A stretch of 64,000 nt of DNA from Bacillota bacterium (GTDB lineage Bacteria; Bacillota; Clostridia; Lachnospirales; Lachnospiraceae), in assembly GCA_023399055.1 (NCBI GenBank), contig JAEWQV010000017.1, positions 62,001 through 126,000 on the forward strand, given 5' to 3'. The position numbers and the translations under genes are program-made. Within the stretch, counting starts at the first letter, position 1. The number at the start of each line of letters is the position of its first letter. A model generated the notes under the pieces. That model was not told the origin of the DNA. It made no database searches and saw nothing but the letters and a program-made list of their open reading frames with translations. Shown here piece by piece: positions 1 through 8,915 of the stretch.

Positions 1-1
1 T

Positions 2-283
2 CGGGAGCACATGGGTTTAACCTACAAACAATTTCTTTCAAGGTGCCGATTAAAAGCAGCTACCAGTGACCTTTGCAATACTGATGACAAAATTATAGAT
101 ATTGCGTTGCGCTATGGATACTCTTCCGCGGAATCTTTGACGAGGGCTTTTGTCACCGTGTTTCAATGCTCCCCTCGTGAGTACCGTAAATTGATAAAAG
201 AGGTCCCATTGCAAAATAGTCACGGAATAGCTCTTCCTCCAAATCAATACTTAGAAGGAGAAGTTTATGTCCCAGAAATATAA
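2..283 (+). CDS. AraC-family regulator, C-terminal fragment (cut by window start)
   Basis: The frame is open to the left window edge (R-E-H precede the first Met at 11), so this is the 3' end of a longer gene. The visible part is the second helix-turn-helix of an AraC/XylS DNA-binding domain, with the family pattern IIDIALRYGYSSAESLTRAF followed by SPREYRK. A short tail of about 25 residues follows. The target genes and any ligand domain lie outside the window. Its stop codon overlaps the start of the methionine aminopeptidase gene by 17 bp, so the two are probably translated from one mRNA. The family call is secure; the function is unknown. Confidence 0.85.
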   Translation, partial: REHMGLTYKQFLSRCRLKAATSDLCNTDDKIIDIALRYGYSSAESLTRAFVTVFQCSPREYRKLIKEVPLQNSHGIALPPNQYLEGEVYVPEI

Positions 284-1142
284 TAGAAATGATCCCTGTT
301 GGTGCGGTAGTGGGGAAAAATATAAGAAATGCCATTTAGAACTTGAGGATAAGATAGCAAATTATCGTTTAAAAGGATATAAAGTACCACAGCGTAAATT
401 ACTTAAAACCAAGCAGCAGATTGAGGGTATAAGAGAAAGTAGTAAGCGAAATATTGAATTACTGGATTTCATCGGAAATTATGCGGTGGCTGGTGTAACA
501 ACAGGAGAACTTGATCGATTGATTTATGAAAAGACGAAGGAGTTCGGTGGTATTCCGGCACCTCTTAACTATAATGGATACCCTAAAAGCTCTTGTATTT
601 CAATTAATGAGGTGGTCTGTCATGGTATCCCATCAGAGCAAGTATTTCTGCAAAATGGAGATATTGTAAATATTGATTTATCCACCATATACAACGGCTA
701 CTTTTCCGATTCTTCTCGCATGTTCTGCATCGGCGAGGTATCGGAGGACAAGAGAAAGCTTGTTCAGGTAGCTAAAGAATGCATGGAAGCTGGTATTGAG
801 CAGGTAAAGCCTTGGGGCTTCCTTGGTGATGTTGGTCATGCAGTCAATACACATGCTATGAATAATAGTTACACTGTAGTCCGAGAAATTGGAGGTCATG
901 GGATTGGCCTTGAATTTCATGAAGATCCCTGGGTAGGTTATGTGACAAAACCCGGTACCGGGATGTTATTGGTTCCTGGTCTTATTTTCACTGTAGAGCC
1001 TATGATTAACATGGGTGGAGCAGAAATATTTACAGATGAAGAAGATGACTGGACTGTATATACCGCCGATGGGAAACCTTCCGCACAATGGGAAAAAACT
1101 GTCCTCGTGACTGAAAACGGGTGTGAAGTTCTTACCTACTAA
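267..1142 (+). CDS. map: Methionine aminopeptidase type I with N-terminal SEC-C zinc motif
   Basis: This cytosolic metalloenzyme removes the initiator Met from new proteins. Residues 9-23 form a SEC-C-type zinc motif (DPCWCGSGEKYKKCH), a known extension in some clostridial MetAPs. The pita-bread catalytic domain follows. All five metal ligands can be assigned: D137, D148, H211, E244 and E276, with substrate-site His at 119. At 291 residues it has the length expected for an extended type I enzyme. An AGAAGGAG ribosome-binding site precedes ATG 267, inside the end of the upstream AraC gene. A rho-independent terminator follows the stop. It may be a second, accessory MetAP copy, since the main map usually sits in the ribosomal-protein cluster (family knowledge, not visible here). 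Confidence 0.93.
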   Translation: MSQKYNRNDPCWCGSGEKYKKCHLELEDKIANYRLKGYKVPQRKLLKTKQQIEGIRESSKRNIELLDFIGNYAVAGVTTGELDRLIYEKTKEFGGIPAPLNYNGYPKSSCISINEVVCHGIPSEQVFLQNGDIVNIDLSTIYNGYFSDSSRMFCIGEVSEDKRKLVQVAKECMEAGIEQVKPWGFLGDVGHAVNTHAMNNSYTVVREIGGHGIGLEFHEDPWVGYVTKPGTGMLLVPGLIFTVEPMINMGGAEIFTDEEDDWTVYTADGKPSAQWEKTVLVTENGCEVLTY

Positions 1143-1162
1143 GTAACTCTAAAGTTATTGTA

Positions 1163-1206
1163 ATAGTTATCCACTAAAATCAAATCAAGTGGGTAACTAT
1201 TTTTTA
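1163..1206 (+). terminator. Rho-independent terminator after map
   Basis: A 13-bp stem (ATAGTTATCCACT pairing with AGTGGGTAACTAT, one G-U pair) is followed by a run of T. It lies 21 bp after the map stop codon and closes that transcript. Confidence 0.85.
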
Positions 1207-1268
1207 TATAGATTACTACGTGTTAAGGCTATAAGCGAAAAACATATTCGAAATAATTCGAAAATATA

Positions 1269-1297
1269 TTGACAGATATAACCATGCTTTATATAAT
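1269..1297 (+). promoter_or_regulatory. Consensus sigma-A promoter of the ABC-2 exporter operon
   Basis: A perfect TTGACA (1269-1274) and perfect TATAAT (1292-1297) are separated by 17 bp. The expected start point near 1304 leaves a leader of about 190 nt before the first gene at 1491. Confidence 0.88.
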
Positions 1298-1303
1298 AAA
1301 AAG

Positions 1304-1490
1304 AAACAAATGTTCGTATTAGTGAATACAGTAAAAAGCCTCTTATATCACAGGTCGTTATTACCTGTTATATAAAACAAGAATACTAACAATCAATAAG
1401 CTAATCGTGGGGGAGGAACGTTAGTTACTTTATAAATATGAAGATGGTAAATTTATTTGTCTTCATAATAAAGTACTAGCAAAATTAGAA
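1304..1490 (+). promoter_or_regulatory. Structured 5' leader with inverted repeats and a possible leader peptide
   Basis: The leader holds a 13-bp near-perfect hairpin at 1343-1374 (arms ending ACAGGT / ACCTGT). A GGGGGAGG motif at about 1409-1416 has no gene start at normal spacing. A second, longer imperfect hairpin (about 1424-1478) has arms containing ATGAAGA and TCTTCAT. A 13-codon ORF (ATG 1438, MKMVNLFVFIIKY, stop TAG) lies inside it. The ATPase ATG at 1491 itself has only a weak ribosome-binding site. This suggests control at the leader, but no known riboswitch was recognised. Confidence 0.4.
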
Positions 1491-2492
1491 ATGATACGAG
1501 TAGATCATGTAACCAAAGAATTCATAACGACAAAAAAATATCCAGGCTTTAAGGGAGCTATTAAAGGCCTCTTTTCTACAGAGAAAGTGCGAAAAGTAGC
1601 TGTAAATGATATTTCCTTTCATATTAACAAAGGAGAAATTGTAGGATACATCGGGAGTAATGGCGCTGGCAAATCCACAACAATTAAGATGATGACAGGA
1701 ATTCTAGCTCCTACCGGCGGAAGATGTACCGTAAATGGCCTTGATCCTAATAAGGACCGGAAGAAGAATGCGCAAAATATTGGAGTTGTATTCGGTCAAC
1801 GAACACAGCTTTGGTGGGATTTGCCCTTAAGTGAATCTTATTCTGTTTTAAAGGAAATCTACGGGGTAAGTGAGGAGGACTTTAAAGTAAGAATGAAGTT
1901 TTTAGATGAAGTTCTAGGCTTAAATGAATTCATCCATAGTACCGTTAGAACCCTATCTCTGGGCCAAAGAATGAGGGCTGATTTGGCAGCCGCTTTATTA
2001 CACAATCCAAAAGTTCTTTATTTGGATGAACCCACCATCGGACTGGATCTAGTGGTAAAGGACAATATTCGCCGCGCAATTAAAGAGATTAATGAACAAT
2101 ATGAAACTACCGTAATACTGACTACACATGACTTAGGTGATATTGAAGAGCTTTGCAGCCGCATTATCATTATTGATGACGGCAAGATCATTCATGATGG
2201 TTCCATAGAAGCTCTGAAAAATACGTATGGACATACAAGAAAAGTTCACATTGATGTCAAGAATATGGATGCAGTGAGTAATATTAATTTTAATCTAGTC
2301 TTCTCTTTGGATGATGTCGATTTAACAACGAATCTGGACCAAAAGACTGTTCATTTTACATTTAATAAAAATAAAATTAATGTCTCTGAACTCATTTCCC
2401 ACATCATGACCCTAACAGAAATAAAGGATATTAAGATAGAAGAAACGGAAATCTCGCAAATTGTTAAAGAAATCTACAAAAATGGTTTATAG
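1491..2492 (+). CDS. ABC-2 transporter ATP-binding protein (COG4586-like)
   Basis: This is the ATPase of a three-gene ABC-2 exporter made with the two permeases just downstream. Walker A is GSNGAGKST at residues 55-63, the signature is LSLGQRMRADLAAALL, and Walker B is VLYLDEPTIGLD. A TTHDLGDIEELC switch region follows. The roughly 35-residue N-terminal part before the Walker A (TTKKYPGFKGAIKGLF) and a C-terminal tail of about 90 residues fit the uncharacterised COG4586 group rather than the short drug-export ATPases. The protein is 333 residues, complete. The substrate is unknown. It is transcribed from the consensus promoter at 1269-1297 through a structured leader. Confidence 0.88.
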   Translation: MIRVDHVTKEFITTKKYPGFKGAIKGLFSTEKVRKVAVNDISFHINKGEIVGYIGSNGAGKSTTIKMMTGILAPTGGRCTVNGLDPNKDRKKNAQNIGVVFGQRTQLWWDLPLSESYSVLKEIYGVSEEDFKVRMKFLDEVLGLNEFIHSTVRTLSLGQRMRADLAAALLHNPKVLYLDEPTIGLDLVVKDNIRRAIKEINEQYETTVILTTHDLGDIEELCSRIIIIDDGKIIHDGSIEALKNTYGHTRKVHIDVKNMDAVSNINFNLVFSLDDVDLTTNLDQKTVHFTFNKNKINVSELISHIMTLTEIKDIKIEETEISQIVKEIYKNGL

Positions 2493-2503
2493 GAGGTTTG
2501 CTT

Positions 2504-3322
2504 ATGAAAAAGTTTTTTAAAACCTATTGGCCATTTGCTATTAGTGAAATAAAGACCAATTTCGCCTATAAGGGAAGCTTCTATCTCTTTATCCTTTCTA
2601 GGGTGTTAGGAATATTTATTTCTTATTTCCTATGGATGGCCATCTACGGGAGTTCCACCAGTCAAACCCTTGGTGGCTTAACTCAAAATGAAATGATTGT
2701 ATATATCTTTATGTCCTATGTAGCTACCGGACTAATCGCCATCAGCATCTCAGGTGATATTGGATTTCACGTAGTGGAAGGCTCTATTGCAAGTAATATG
2801 ATCAAACCTATTGATTATCGATCTAGTTTATTATTCAAGGCAATCGGAGCAATGATATATCGTTTTTTTGTGCCCTCCCTATTTATATGGATAGGCTTGG
2901 AGACTTATAAGTTCTTTATATTAAAGGTACCTTTTACTGGGATATCAAATATTATCCTATTTCTTATAAGCTGTATCTTAAGTTTTTTAATTTATGTTTT
3001 CTTTGATTTTTGTTTTGGTATGCTAGCGTTTTATACCACTTATATCTTTGGTATGGCAATAGCTAAAAATGCAATTATGTCATTTTTAACAGGGCAGCTA
3101 ATTCCGTTAAGCTTCTTTCCAGCAGCAGCGCAAAAGATATTTGATTATTTGCCGTTTTCGTCTATGAACTATGTACCAGTAATGATTTATTTAGGCAAAT
3201 ACAATGGCAACGAATTATTGTTTGCCTTGGGCAGGCAAGCTCTTTGGGTAATTCTATTGTTCGGACTTGGCAGCCTGTTGTGGAGTAGAATTACCAAAAG
3301 ATTAATTGTACTGGGTGGGTGA
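2504..3322 (+). CDS. ABC-2 type permease (COG4587-like), first subunit
   Basis: A 272-residue membrane protein with about six hydrophobic segments, including one near the N-terminus (GSFYLFILSRVLGIFISYFLWMA) and a last one before the basic C-terminus. It is the first of two different permeases encoded directly behind one ATPase, the layout of COG4586/4587/3694 exporters. The ATG at 2504 is chosen because AGGAGG at 2491-2496 is 7 bp away; the in-frame TTG at 2498 is too close to it. The substrate cannot be read from the sequence. Confidence 0.82.
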   Translation: MKKFFKTYWPFAISEIKTNFAYKGSFYLFILSRVLGIFISYFLWMAIYGSSTSQTLGGLTQNEMIVYIFMSYVATGLIAISISGDIGFHVVEGSIASNMIKPIDYRSSLLFKAIGAMIYRFFVPSLFIWIGLETYKFFILKVPFTGISNIILFLISCILSFLIYVFFDFCFGMLAFYTTYIFGMAIAKNAIMSFLTGQLIPLSFFPAAAQKIFDYLPFSSMNYVPVMIYLGKYNGNELLFALGRQALWVILLFGLGSLLWSRITKRLIVLGG

Positions 3323-3327
3323 TAAGC

Positions 3328-4128
3328 ATGGAAAATGTTAAAAGATATGGTAGGTTATATAGGGTTTTTATTACCCAATTTTTCAAAACTCTAATGCAGT
3401 CTAAGGTAGATTTCTGGGTTGGGTTAATTGGTTTCTTTTTTTCACAAATGACTGGAATTGCTTTTTTATATTTGGTGTTCCAACAAATACCTGCTTTGAA
3501 CGGCTGGAGCTTTTACCAACTGCTCTTTATTTATGGCTTTGCACAGATTCCAAGAGGTTTGGATCATCTATTTACCGATAATATATGGATGGTAGCCTGG
3601 AGAATGGTAGTAACCGGACAATTTGATCGTTATATGTTAAGACCTATGAATCTGTTCTTCCAAGTGATTTGTGAGAAATTACAGCCTGATGCTCTTGGTG
3701 AGCTTGCAGTTGGTATTATCCTGGTGGTAATCTCCGTCCATAATGGAGTGGTTTCCTTCACCTTTGTTTCCTTTCTGGTATTTATTCTATCTGTACTTGC
3801 TGGTAGTATTATATATACCTCAATTAAGCTTCTCTTTGCAGCAACTGCTTTTTGGATCAAGGTGAGCGTACCCTTCCTACAGGTTGCCTATGAACTTGCT
3901 GATTTTGCAAAGTATCCAGTGGAAATATATAATCGCTCTATTCGTTTTATTATCACTTGGATCATCCCTTTTGCCTTTGTGGCGTATTATCCTGCTTCTT
4001 ATTTCTTGTTGGGCTCCAGTTTCTTAAAAACTGTTGGTGCAGAATGCATGATTGCTATTGTCCTATGGGTAATTGCTTATGGTTTATTTAAAAAAGGAAC
4101 CCTTCGTTACGAAAGTGCGGGAAGTTAA
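3328..4128 (+). CDS. ABC-2 type permease (COG3694-like), second subunit
   Basis: A 266-residue membrane protein with about six hydrophobic segments, predicted to pair with the preceding permease to form the translocation path of the exporter. The ATG at 3328 follows a GGGTGGGTGA ribosome-binding site. An alternative GTG at 3319 would overlap the upstream stop (GTGA), so translational coupling is likely either way. The conserved-looking segment RPMNLFFQVICEKLQPDALGE is typical of this permease group. It is the last gene of the operon; a convergent gene follows after 185 bp. Confidence 0.8.
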   Translation: MENVKRYGRLYRVFITQFFKTLMQSKVDFWVGLIGFFFSQMTGIAFLYLVFQQIPALNGWSFYQLLFIYGFAQIPRGLDHLFTDNIWMVAWRMVVTGQFDRYMLRPMNLFFQVICEKLQPDALGELAVGIILVVISVHNGVVSFTFVSFLVFILSVLAGSIIYTSIKLLFAATAFWIKVSVPFLQVAYELADFAKYPVEIYNRSIRFIITWIIPFAFVAYYPASYFLLGSSFLKTVGAECMIAIVLWVIAYGLFKKGTLRYESAGS

Positions 4129-4208
4129 AGTATCAGTTGTACTGCACTCCATGTAAGTACAAGAGCCATGATGACATTCATCAATCGATAATGCTTTCTA
4201 TTATATAG

Positions 4209-4254
4209 TTCGCCATGAAATCTGATATAGCATATCAACAGATATCATGGCGAA
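4209..4254. terminator. Hairpin between convergent genes (candidate terminator)
   Basis: A 16-bp near-perfect inverted repeat (TTCGCCATGA...TCATGGCGAA) lies between the exporter operon and the convergent DUF1398 gene. There is no clean T-run on either side, so it may act as a bidirectional terminator or an mRNA-stabilising hairpin. Confidence 0.5.
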
Positions 4255-4312
4255 TTATGTGCTAAAGAAAATATTCATCAATTGAGTACGTTAGACTTTT
4301 CAATACATTGGT

Positions 4313-4708
4313 TTACTTTACCATCGGTATTTTTTCCTCTATTATAATCTTCTCCTGTTTATCATAGTAACTACAGGTCATCTTATCTAAATCCGAAATC
4401 CATTTATAAATACCGGTTTTAGCAATTTCAATACAAAAGGTTGGAAAATTTGTATCCCCTTTTTGATTACGTTGTAAGGCTGCAAGCGCTGTTTCATAAT
4501 CAGCGCGATCCTCAATATTAAAATCCACAGCGAATCCTTTTCCATACAGGTATTCACCTTCTTTGTTTATATAAGATACCACACCTGTTTCTAAATTAAA
4601 AATATTAGTTACCATACCCATTACTTTAAATTCTCTTATTAGCTTTGGGAAATCCGGACCAGTATATAGGCTATGAGCCTTGTTAATAGCGTCTAATGTA
4701 AATTCCAT
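4313..4708 (-). CDS. DUF1398 family protein
   Basis: This 131-residue protein matches the small DUF1398 (YbcV-like) family by its characteristic second half: KGDTNFPTFCIEIAKTGIYKW, then DKMTCSYYDKQEKIIIEEKIP. The N-terminal part has the family pattern of DAINKAHS...DFPKLIREFKVMG. It is cytosolic, with no membrane segment. The molecular function of this family is not known. It is the last of three minus-strand genes with the CspB-like protease and endonuclease IV; gaps are about 51 bp, so co-transcription is plausible. Confidence 0.8.
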   Translation of the reverse strand: MEFTLDAINKAHSLYTGPDFPKLIREFKVMGMVTNIFNLETGVVSYINKEGEYLYGKGFAVDFNIEDRADYETALAALQRNQKGDTNFPTFCIEIAKTGIYKWISDLDKMTCSYYDKQEKIIIEEKIPMVK

Positions 4709-4759
4709 GATAGTATCTCCTTTCTAACATAAGGTTGTCCTCTAATTATATTACAATTT

Positions 4760-5641
4760 TTACTTCTGCAAATTGCATTTTAGCATTTGGATTTCCTGTC
4801 TATGCCCCTCATCCTCAAGAGGTGTTTCGAGATAGAAGGGGAGACTACATAGTTGTGGATATTCCATAAGTTGTAAGGTTGCTTCTAATCCGATATGCCC
4901 CTCACCAATAGGAGCATGGTTGTCCTTTTTTGAGTTAAATCCATTTTTACTATCATTTAAATGTATCCCTTTTAATCTGTTAATCCCAATGACCTGATCA
5001 AACTCATTCATAACATCCTCCAGGTGATGAACAATATCGTAGCCAGAGGAAAACATATGGCATAAGTCCATGCAAACACCAACTTTTGAATTAAATACAA
5101 TGCCATCTATAATTTGACGCAGCTCTTCAAAGCGACTACCAATTTCACTTCCTTTTCCCGACATAGTTTCTAATAGAACAGTGATACCCTGTTCTTTCGT
5201 TATGGCTTCATTCAGTCCCTCAATAATTTGTTTAATTCCCTCTGACTTATCTTCTCCCAAATAATTTCCCGGGTGCAGATTATAGTATTCGATGCCAAGA
5301 CTTTCCATGCGAATAATATCATCTTTTACCACCTCTCTCGAAAAACTCCGCAGACTTTCATTGGGGCTAGCAAGATTAATTGTGTAAGGGGCATGCGCCA
5401 TAATCGGACCTAATTTATATTCTTTTCTAAGCCTTTGAAACTGTGCAATATCCTTATCAAGATATACCTTGGCCTTACTTCCACGTGGATTACGACTGAA
5501 AAACTGAAAAGTAGTCCCACCTAATCCATATACCGTTTTTGCAGCATAGGTAAAACCTTTTGCTATGGTAAAATGTACACCTATATTATGCAAATGATTT
5601 CCTGTATTTCCAGTCTGAATATTGTCGTCATTATATTTCAT
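4760..5641 (-). CDS. nfo: Deoxyribonuclease IV (AP endonuclease, Nfo family)
   Basis: Endonuclease IV cuts DNA 5' of abasic sites in base-excision repair using a trinuclear zinc centre. The family metal-ligand motifs are present in order: AHAPY, YNLHPGNY, LLETMSGKG, CMDLCHMFSSG, GIHLNDSK, DNHAPIGEGHIG and YLETP. The protein is 293 residues, slightly longer than typical because of about 17 extra N-terminal residues before IGVHFTIA; a shorter start is possible. It lies 52 bp downstream of the CspB-like protease gene on the same strand. In spore-formers Nfo repairs spore DNA during outgrowth, which would fit this neighbour, but that link is inference. Confidence 0.92.
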   Translation of the reverse strand: MKYNDDNIQTGNTGNHLHNIGVHFTIAKGFTYAAKTVYGLGGTTFQFFSRNPRGSKAKVYLDKDIAQFQRLRKEYKLGPIMAHAPYTINLASPNESLRSFSREVVKDDIIRMESLGIEYYNLHPGNYLGEDKSEGIKQIIEGLNEAITKEQGITVLLETMSGKGSEIGSRFEELRQIIDGIVFNSKVGVCMDLCHMFSSGYDIVHHLEDVMNEFDQVIGINRLKGIHLNDSKNGFNSKKDNHAPIGEGHIGLEATLQLMEYPQLCSLPFYLETPLEDEGHRQEIQMLKCNLQK

Positions 5642-5693
5642 AAAAATACTGAATCCCTTCTCTCCTTCGTGTTAGATGTATTCGATTTAATAA

Positions 5694-7397
5694 TTATGGG
5701 TTTCCTCGTAAGCTTTCATACACTCCATAGATATCCAGGATGCCATAGCCCCATTCCCTACTCGGATATGTTTTGCCCGTATCCCTTCTAGCACCACGAA
5801 TTAGAAGATTTTTAACATCCGTCCCATCCATGTGACTAACATTCCCTCTAATTTTACCCCATTCCAATAACATTGCTGCAATTCCAGCGGTATGAGCTGC
5901 CGAAACACTGGTTCCAGACATCGTTACATAACTATTTCCGGGTGCCGGTCCTACCAAGTTCACTCCTGGAGCCGCTAAATCCGGTGCAATGCTTCCTAGC
6001 CTAGTATATCCCCTACTGCAATTTAAGTAAAGGCTGTCATTTGAATTATCATACGCTGTTACAACGATAGGAATTGCTACATTTCCTGGTGAGGTAAGGG
6101 TCATGTTAGGGGATGATTTAATAAAGTATGTTTCTTTACCAACAAAACCATTAATGGGAAGCCATATATTATAATGCAAATCCAGAGTTTTATTAATTTT
6201 ATGAATTTTAATTTGCCAGATTCCTTCTGTGGGTTGTTTAAGTTTAACGATAACTAGTTGAGCCCCTGACCTGGAGCCGACTAATTGAAAATAAATGCTG
6301 ACAACCGTTTTTTCAAATATAAAGCCTGTCTCTCTTCTCTCATTTAATCTCGGTACAACCGCAGGTATCACCTCTCCTCCTGGTGACATCATTTCAATGG
6401 AAAATGTATTAGGATTGTCTCCCCATATTTCCAAATAGATACCTGGTTCATTTGGTCCTACGTTCAATTCAACCGTCTCATTGTCTACTCCTATTCCTAA
6501 GTTACCTTCATAATGGTGTCTGCTAATTCCTTCATTGCCAGCTGCAATGGACACTGAAATACCTTCTTTTTGCACTATAGACGTTAAATAACGACTTAAG
6601 GCACCCACCTCATCATGAGCTCCTTGGGAGGTACCTAGTCCAATGCATATGGATATTGGACGATCCAATTTCTCAGCAACATCCACTAAATATTTTACTC
6701 CCAGCATAACATCATTTTCCTGATAACAAATAGCATCCTGAGATAACATATAAAATTCTCTATGTCTATTTTTAGCAGGCTTTAGCTTAACAACAACAAG
6801 CTCCGCATCAGGCACAACACCGGAGAATTCATTCTCCCTATCTTCCTTACCTGCTGCAGCACCTGCCAGAAAGGTTCCATGGCCAATATCATCTGTGCTT
6901 GGTACGATTGATTTAGGATCCGTATTTTGAAGAGCTAAATTAATCTGTTCGCTGGTATATTCCGTACCAAAAAGAAGACCCTCCGGCGGTGTATCACTTT
7001 GTACAGACTGATCCCAAATAGAAACGATTCTAGTCGTTCCATCTTCATTTAGAAAAGCTTTATGGGTATAATCGATCCCTGTATCAACAATTCCTATTAA
7101 AGTTCCCTGCCCTCTTAAATCCATGTCCGACACATTATTTAGCCTTATAACACCAGAATCCTCTATACTACTCACATCCAGTAATCCGAACAATCGTGCA
7201 AACACCTTATATCCATACGCATCCAATGGCCTCTCAGGCACCAACTCCTGCGGAACATATACCGATGCAAAGGTCGGATCTATTCGAATGTAACAAATTT
7301 CACTTTTAGCCAGCTCTTCCATAGGATCTAGTTCATAATCCGCGATAAAATCAGCATAATTTTCACTAATAATATTATCTCCACAGTTATTATTCAT
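5694..7397 (-). CDS. Subtilisin-like S8 peptidase, CspB-like (copy 1)
   Basis: A 567-residue serine protease of family S8. The catalytic triad is intact: D105 in GIVDTGIDY, H173 in DIGHGTF and S497 in SGTSVSAAH. A large inserted beta-rich region (about residues 290-430) separates His from Ser, and there is no secretion signal. This architecture is that of the Csp proteases of Clostridia, which sit in the spore and activate the cortex hydrolase SleC during germination. The ribosome-binding site ATAGGAGA precedes ATG 7397. A close paralogue lies at 21198-22895 on the other strand. Some Csp proteins are inactive pseudoproteases, but both copies here look active. The exact germination role is inferred from family membership. 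Confidence 0.85.
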   Translation of the reverse strand: MNNNCGDNIISENYADFIADYELDPMEELAKSEICYIRIDPTFASVYVPQELVPERPLDAYGYKVFARLFGLLDVSSIEDSGVIRLNNVSDMDLRGQGTLIGIVDTGIDYTHKAFLNEDGTTRIVSIWDQSVQSDTPPEGLLFGTEYTSEQINLALQNTDPKSIVPSTDDIGHGTFLAGAAAGKEDRENEFSGVVPDAELVVVKLKPAKNRHREFYMLSQDAICYQENDVMLGVKYLVDVAEKLDRPISICIGLGTSQGAHDEVGALSRYLTSIVQKEGISVSIAAGNEGISRHHYEGNLGIGVDNETVELNVGPNEPGIYLEIWGDNPNTFSIEMMSPGGEVIPAVVPRLNERRETGFIFEKTVVSIYFQLVGSRSGAQLVIVKLKQPTEGIWQIKIHKINKTLDLHYNIWLPINGFVGKETYFIKSSPNMTLTSPGNVAIPIVVTAYDNSNDSLYLNCSRGYTRLGSIAPDLAAPGVNLVGPAPGNSYVTMSGTSVSAAHTAGIAAMLLEWGKIRGNVSHMDGTDVKNLLIRGARRDTGKTYPSREWGYGILDIYGVYESLRGNP

Positions 7398-7515
7398 GAT
7401 TTCGTCTCCTATAAAGACATAATTAAAATAATATATGTTCCTGCTAATTTATAAATTCAATGATTTATACTATCTTTACCTCATACGAAAAAAAGGCAGG
7501 TTAGTGCAAAAGTAT

Positions 7516-8238
7516 TCACGCGAAATAAACTAACTTTTTGATAAATTTTTTATATAAAAAGAGTATATAAAGCCCTGCAATAAAAATTGAAATAAATAAT
7601 GCCAAACCATTATTTGTTTGCATAGCTTTTGCAAGCCAAAATGACGGTAAGAACGATAGTGTATATTGTAGTTTTCCAGTTATAAAATATGGGGCGAACG
7701 CTCCTATAGTAAAAAGAGTTGTCATTTTTCCAACCGCCATTCCTTCTACCTTATTTGCAGATAAAGTTACAATAAGCAACGCTATGATACTACCTTGGAT
7801 ACTTCCAGCTAGTGCAATACCAATAATCATCAGCATATTTGCATTAGAAAGATGAAAAGATAATGATATAAAAATGCTGACAGGGAATGAAATAAGTCCT
7901 ATTGCCCCCAATCTTGATAATAAATACCCTGCTTTCCCTAAAGGTGTTATCGTTAAATAGGAAATCATATGATTGTCCGCTTCTTCCAGCATTACCATAG
8001 CAACAACGTAATTAAACATGGATGGAGTTAAAATTATTAGAAATAAGTCAAATAATTCATAATAAGGGGCTAAAACAGCATCTATCCCTATATAACTAGT
8101 TAACAATTTTTCTATAACAGGGATAACAAAGAGGAAAACGCTTCCTGCAAGCAGGGGGACAAATACAATTATTACAAGCATGGCATCCTGCTTCAACTGC
8201 CGTATCATCTGTGAAAAACAATTATATATAGCTTTCAT
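7516..8238 (-). CDS. ABC-2 transporter permease, second membrane subunit
   Basis: A 240-residue membrane protein with about six hydrophobic segments. ATG 8238 is chosen over the longer frame because GGAGGGGTGAAG lies immediately upstream and the start overlaps the previous stop as ATGA. It is the third structural gene of the TetR-regulated exporter (ATPase, permease, permease). The two permeases are not identical and probably form a heterodimer. No substrate can be assigned; related small ABC-2 exporters handle drugs or lantibiotic-like peptides. Confidence 0.78.
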   Translation of the reverse strand: MKAIYNCFSQMIRQLKQDAMLVIIVFVPLLAGSVFLFVIPVIEKLLTSYIGIDAVLAPYYELFDLFLIILTPSMFNYVVAMVMLEEADNHMISYLTITPLGKAGYLLSRLGAIGLISFPVSIFISLSFHLSNANMLMIIGIALAGSIQGSIIALLIVTLSANKVEGMAVGKMTTLFTIGAFAPYFITGKLQYTLSFLPSFWLAKAMQTNNGLALFISIFIAGLYILFLYKKFIKKLVYFA

Positions 8239-8915
8239 AGCTTCACCCCTCCTAAACTTCTCCACATTTTTATGGTTGCATGCTGAGCACTCATGAATAA
8301 GCATGCAACTACAATTAAGAGCATAGAAATATCCCGCAAAGGGTTCTGACTGCTATTTGAGATTAATGCCATACTACAATTTAGGGGATACCACTGCATA
8401 ATGCCTGTTGGGACAAATAAGTAAATTATAGGTGGAACTAAGCATATAAGCTCCAGCAGAACCGTCATAATGATATATTGATTTAAACTGTTTATTTTTG
8501 TGGCTACGATTAAGCCCAATAAAGTAAAAACAACTGAAGTTAATGCCGTTACAAATAAAACGACCGGAATATTTCTAATGCCTGCTGCTAATGCAAGTAC
8601 TAAAGATACCAAAACAGAAATAATCATTAGTGAAAACGCTTTTGCTATCACATATTCAATAACTTTCACGGGTGAAATCGCCAAAGCGTCTAATACCCTT
8701 TGACTTTTTTCTAACAATACAATTGCTCCCATAAAGAAAAGTCCCATTGCTGCAGGGTCGGAATAAATCATTATACTTACAGCTCTTTCACGCCATGCTT
8801 CCGGAAAGATAAACAGTAGGAAAACGTATAGAACACTTAACAAAATATAGATAAAGTAAAATCCATATTTAAATTGGAAATGGATGTCTCCAAATATTAG
8901 TTTTAGCATTCTCAT
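8235..8915 (-). CDS. ABC-2 transporter permease, first membrane subunit
   Basis: A 226-residue membrane protein with about six hydrophobic helices. The segment after the first helices (LLEKSQRVLDALAISPVKVIEY) resembles the conserved cytosolic loop of ABC-2 permeases. It overlaps the upstream ATPase by 4 bp and the downstream permease by 4 bp (ATGA type), indicating one polycistronic mRNA with coupled translation. With its partner it should form the exporter channel. Confidence 0.8.
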   Translation of the reverse strand: MRMLKLIFGDIHFQFKYGFYFIYILLSVLYVFLLFIFPEAWRERAVSIMIYSDPAAMGLFFMGAIVLLEKSQRVLDALAISPVKVIEYVIAKAFSLMIISVLVSLVLALAAGIRNIPVVLFVTALTSVVFTLLGLIVATKINSLNQYIIMTVLLELICLVPPIIYLFVPTGIMQWYPLNCSMALISNSSQNPLRDISMLLIVVACLFMSAQHATIKMWRSLGGVKL

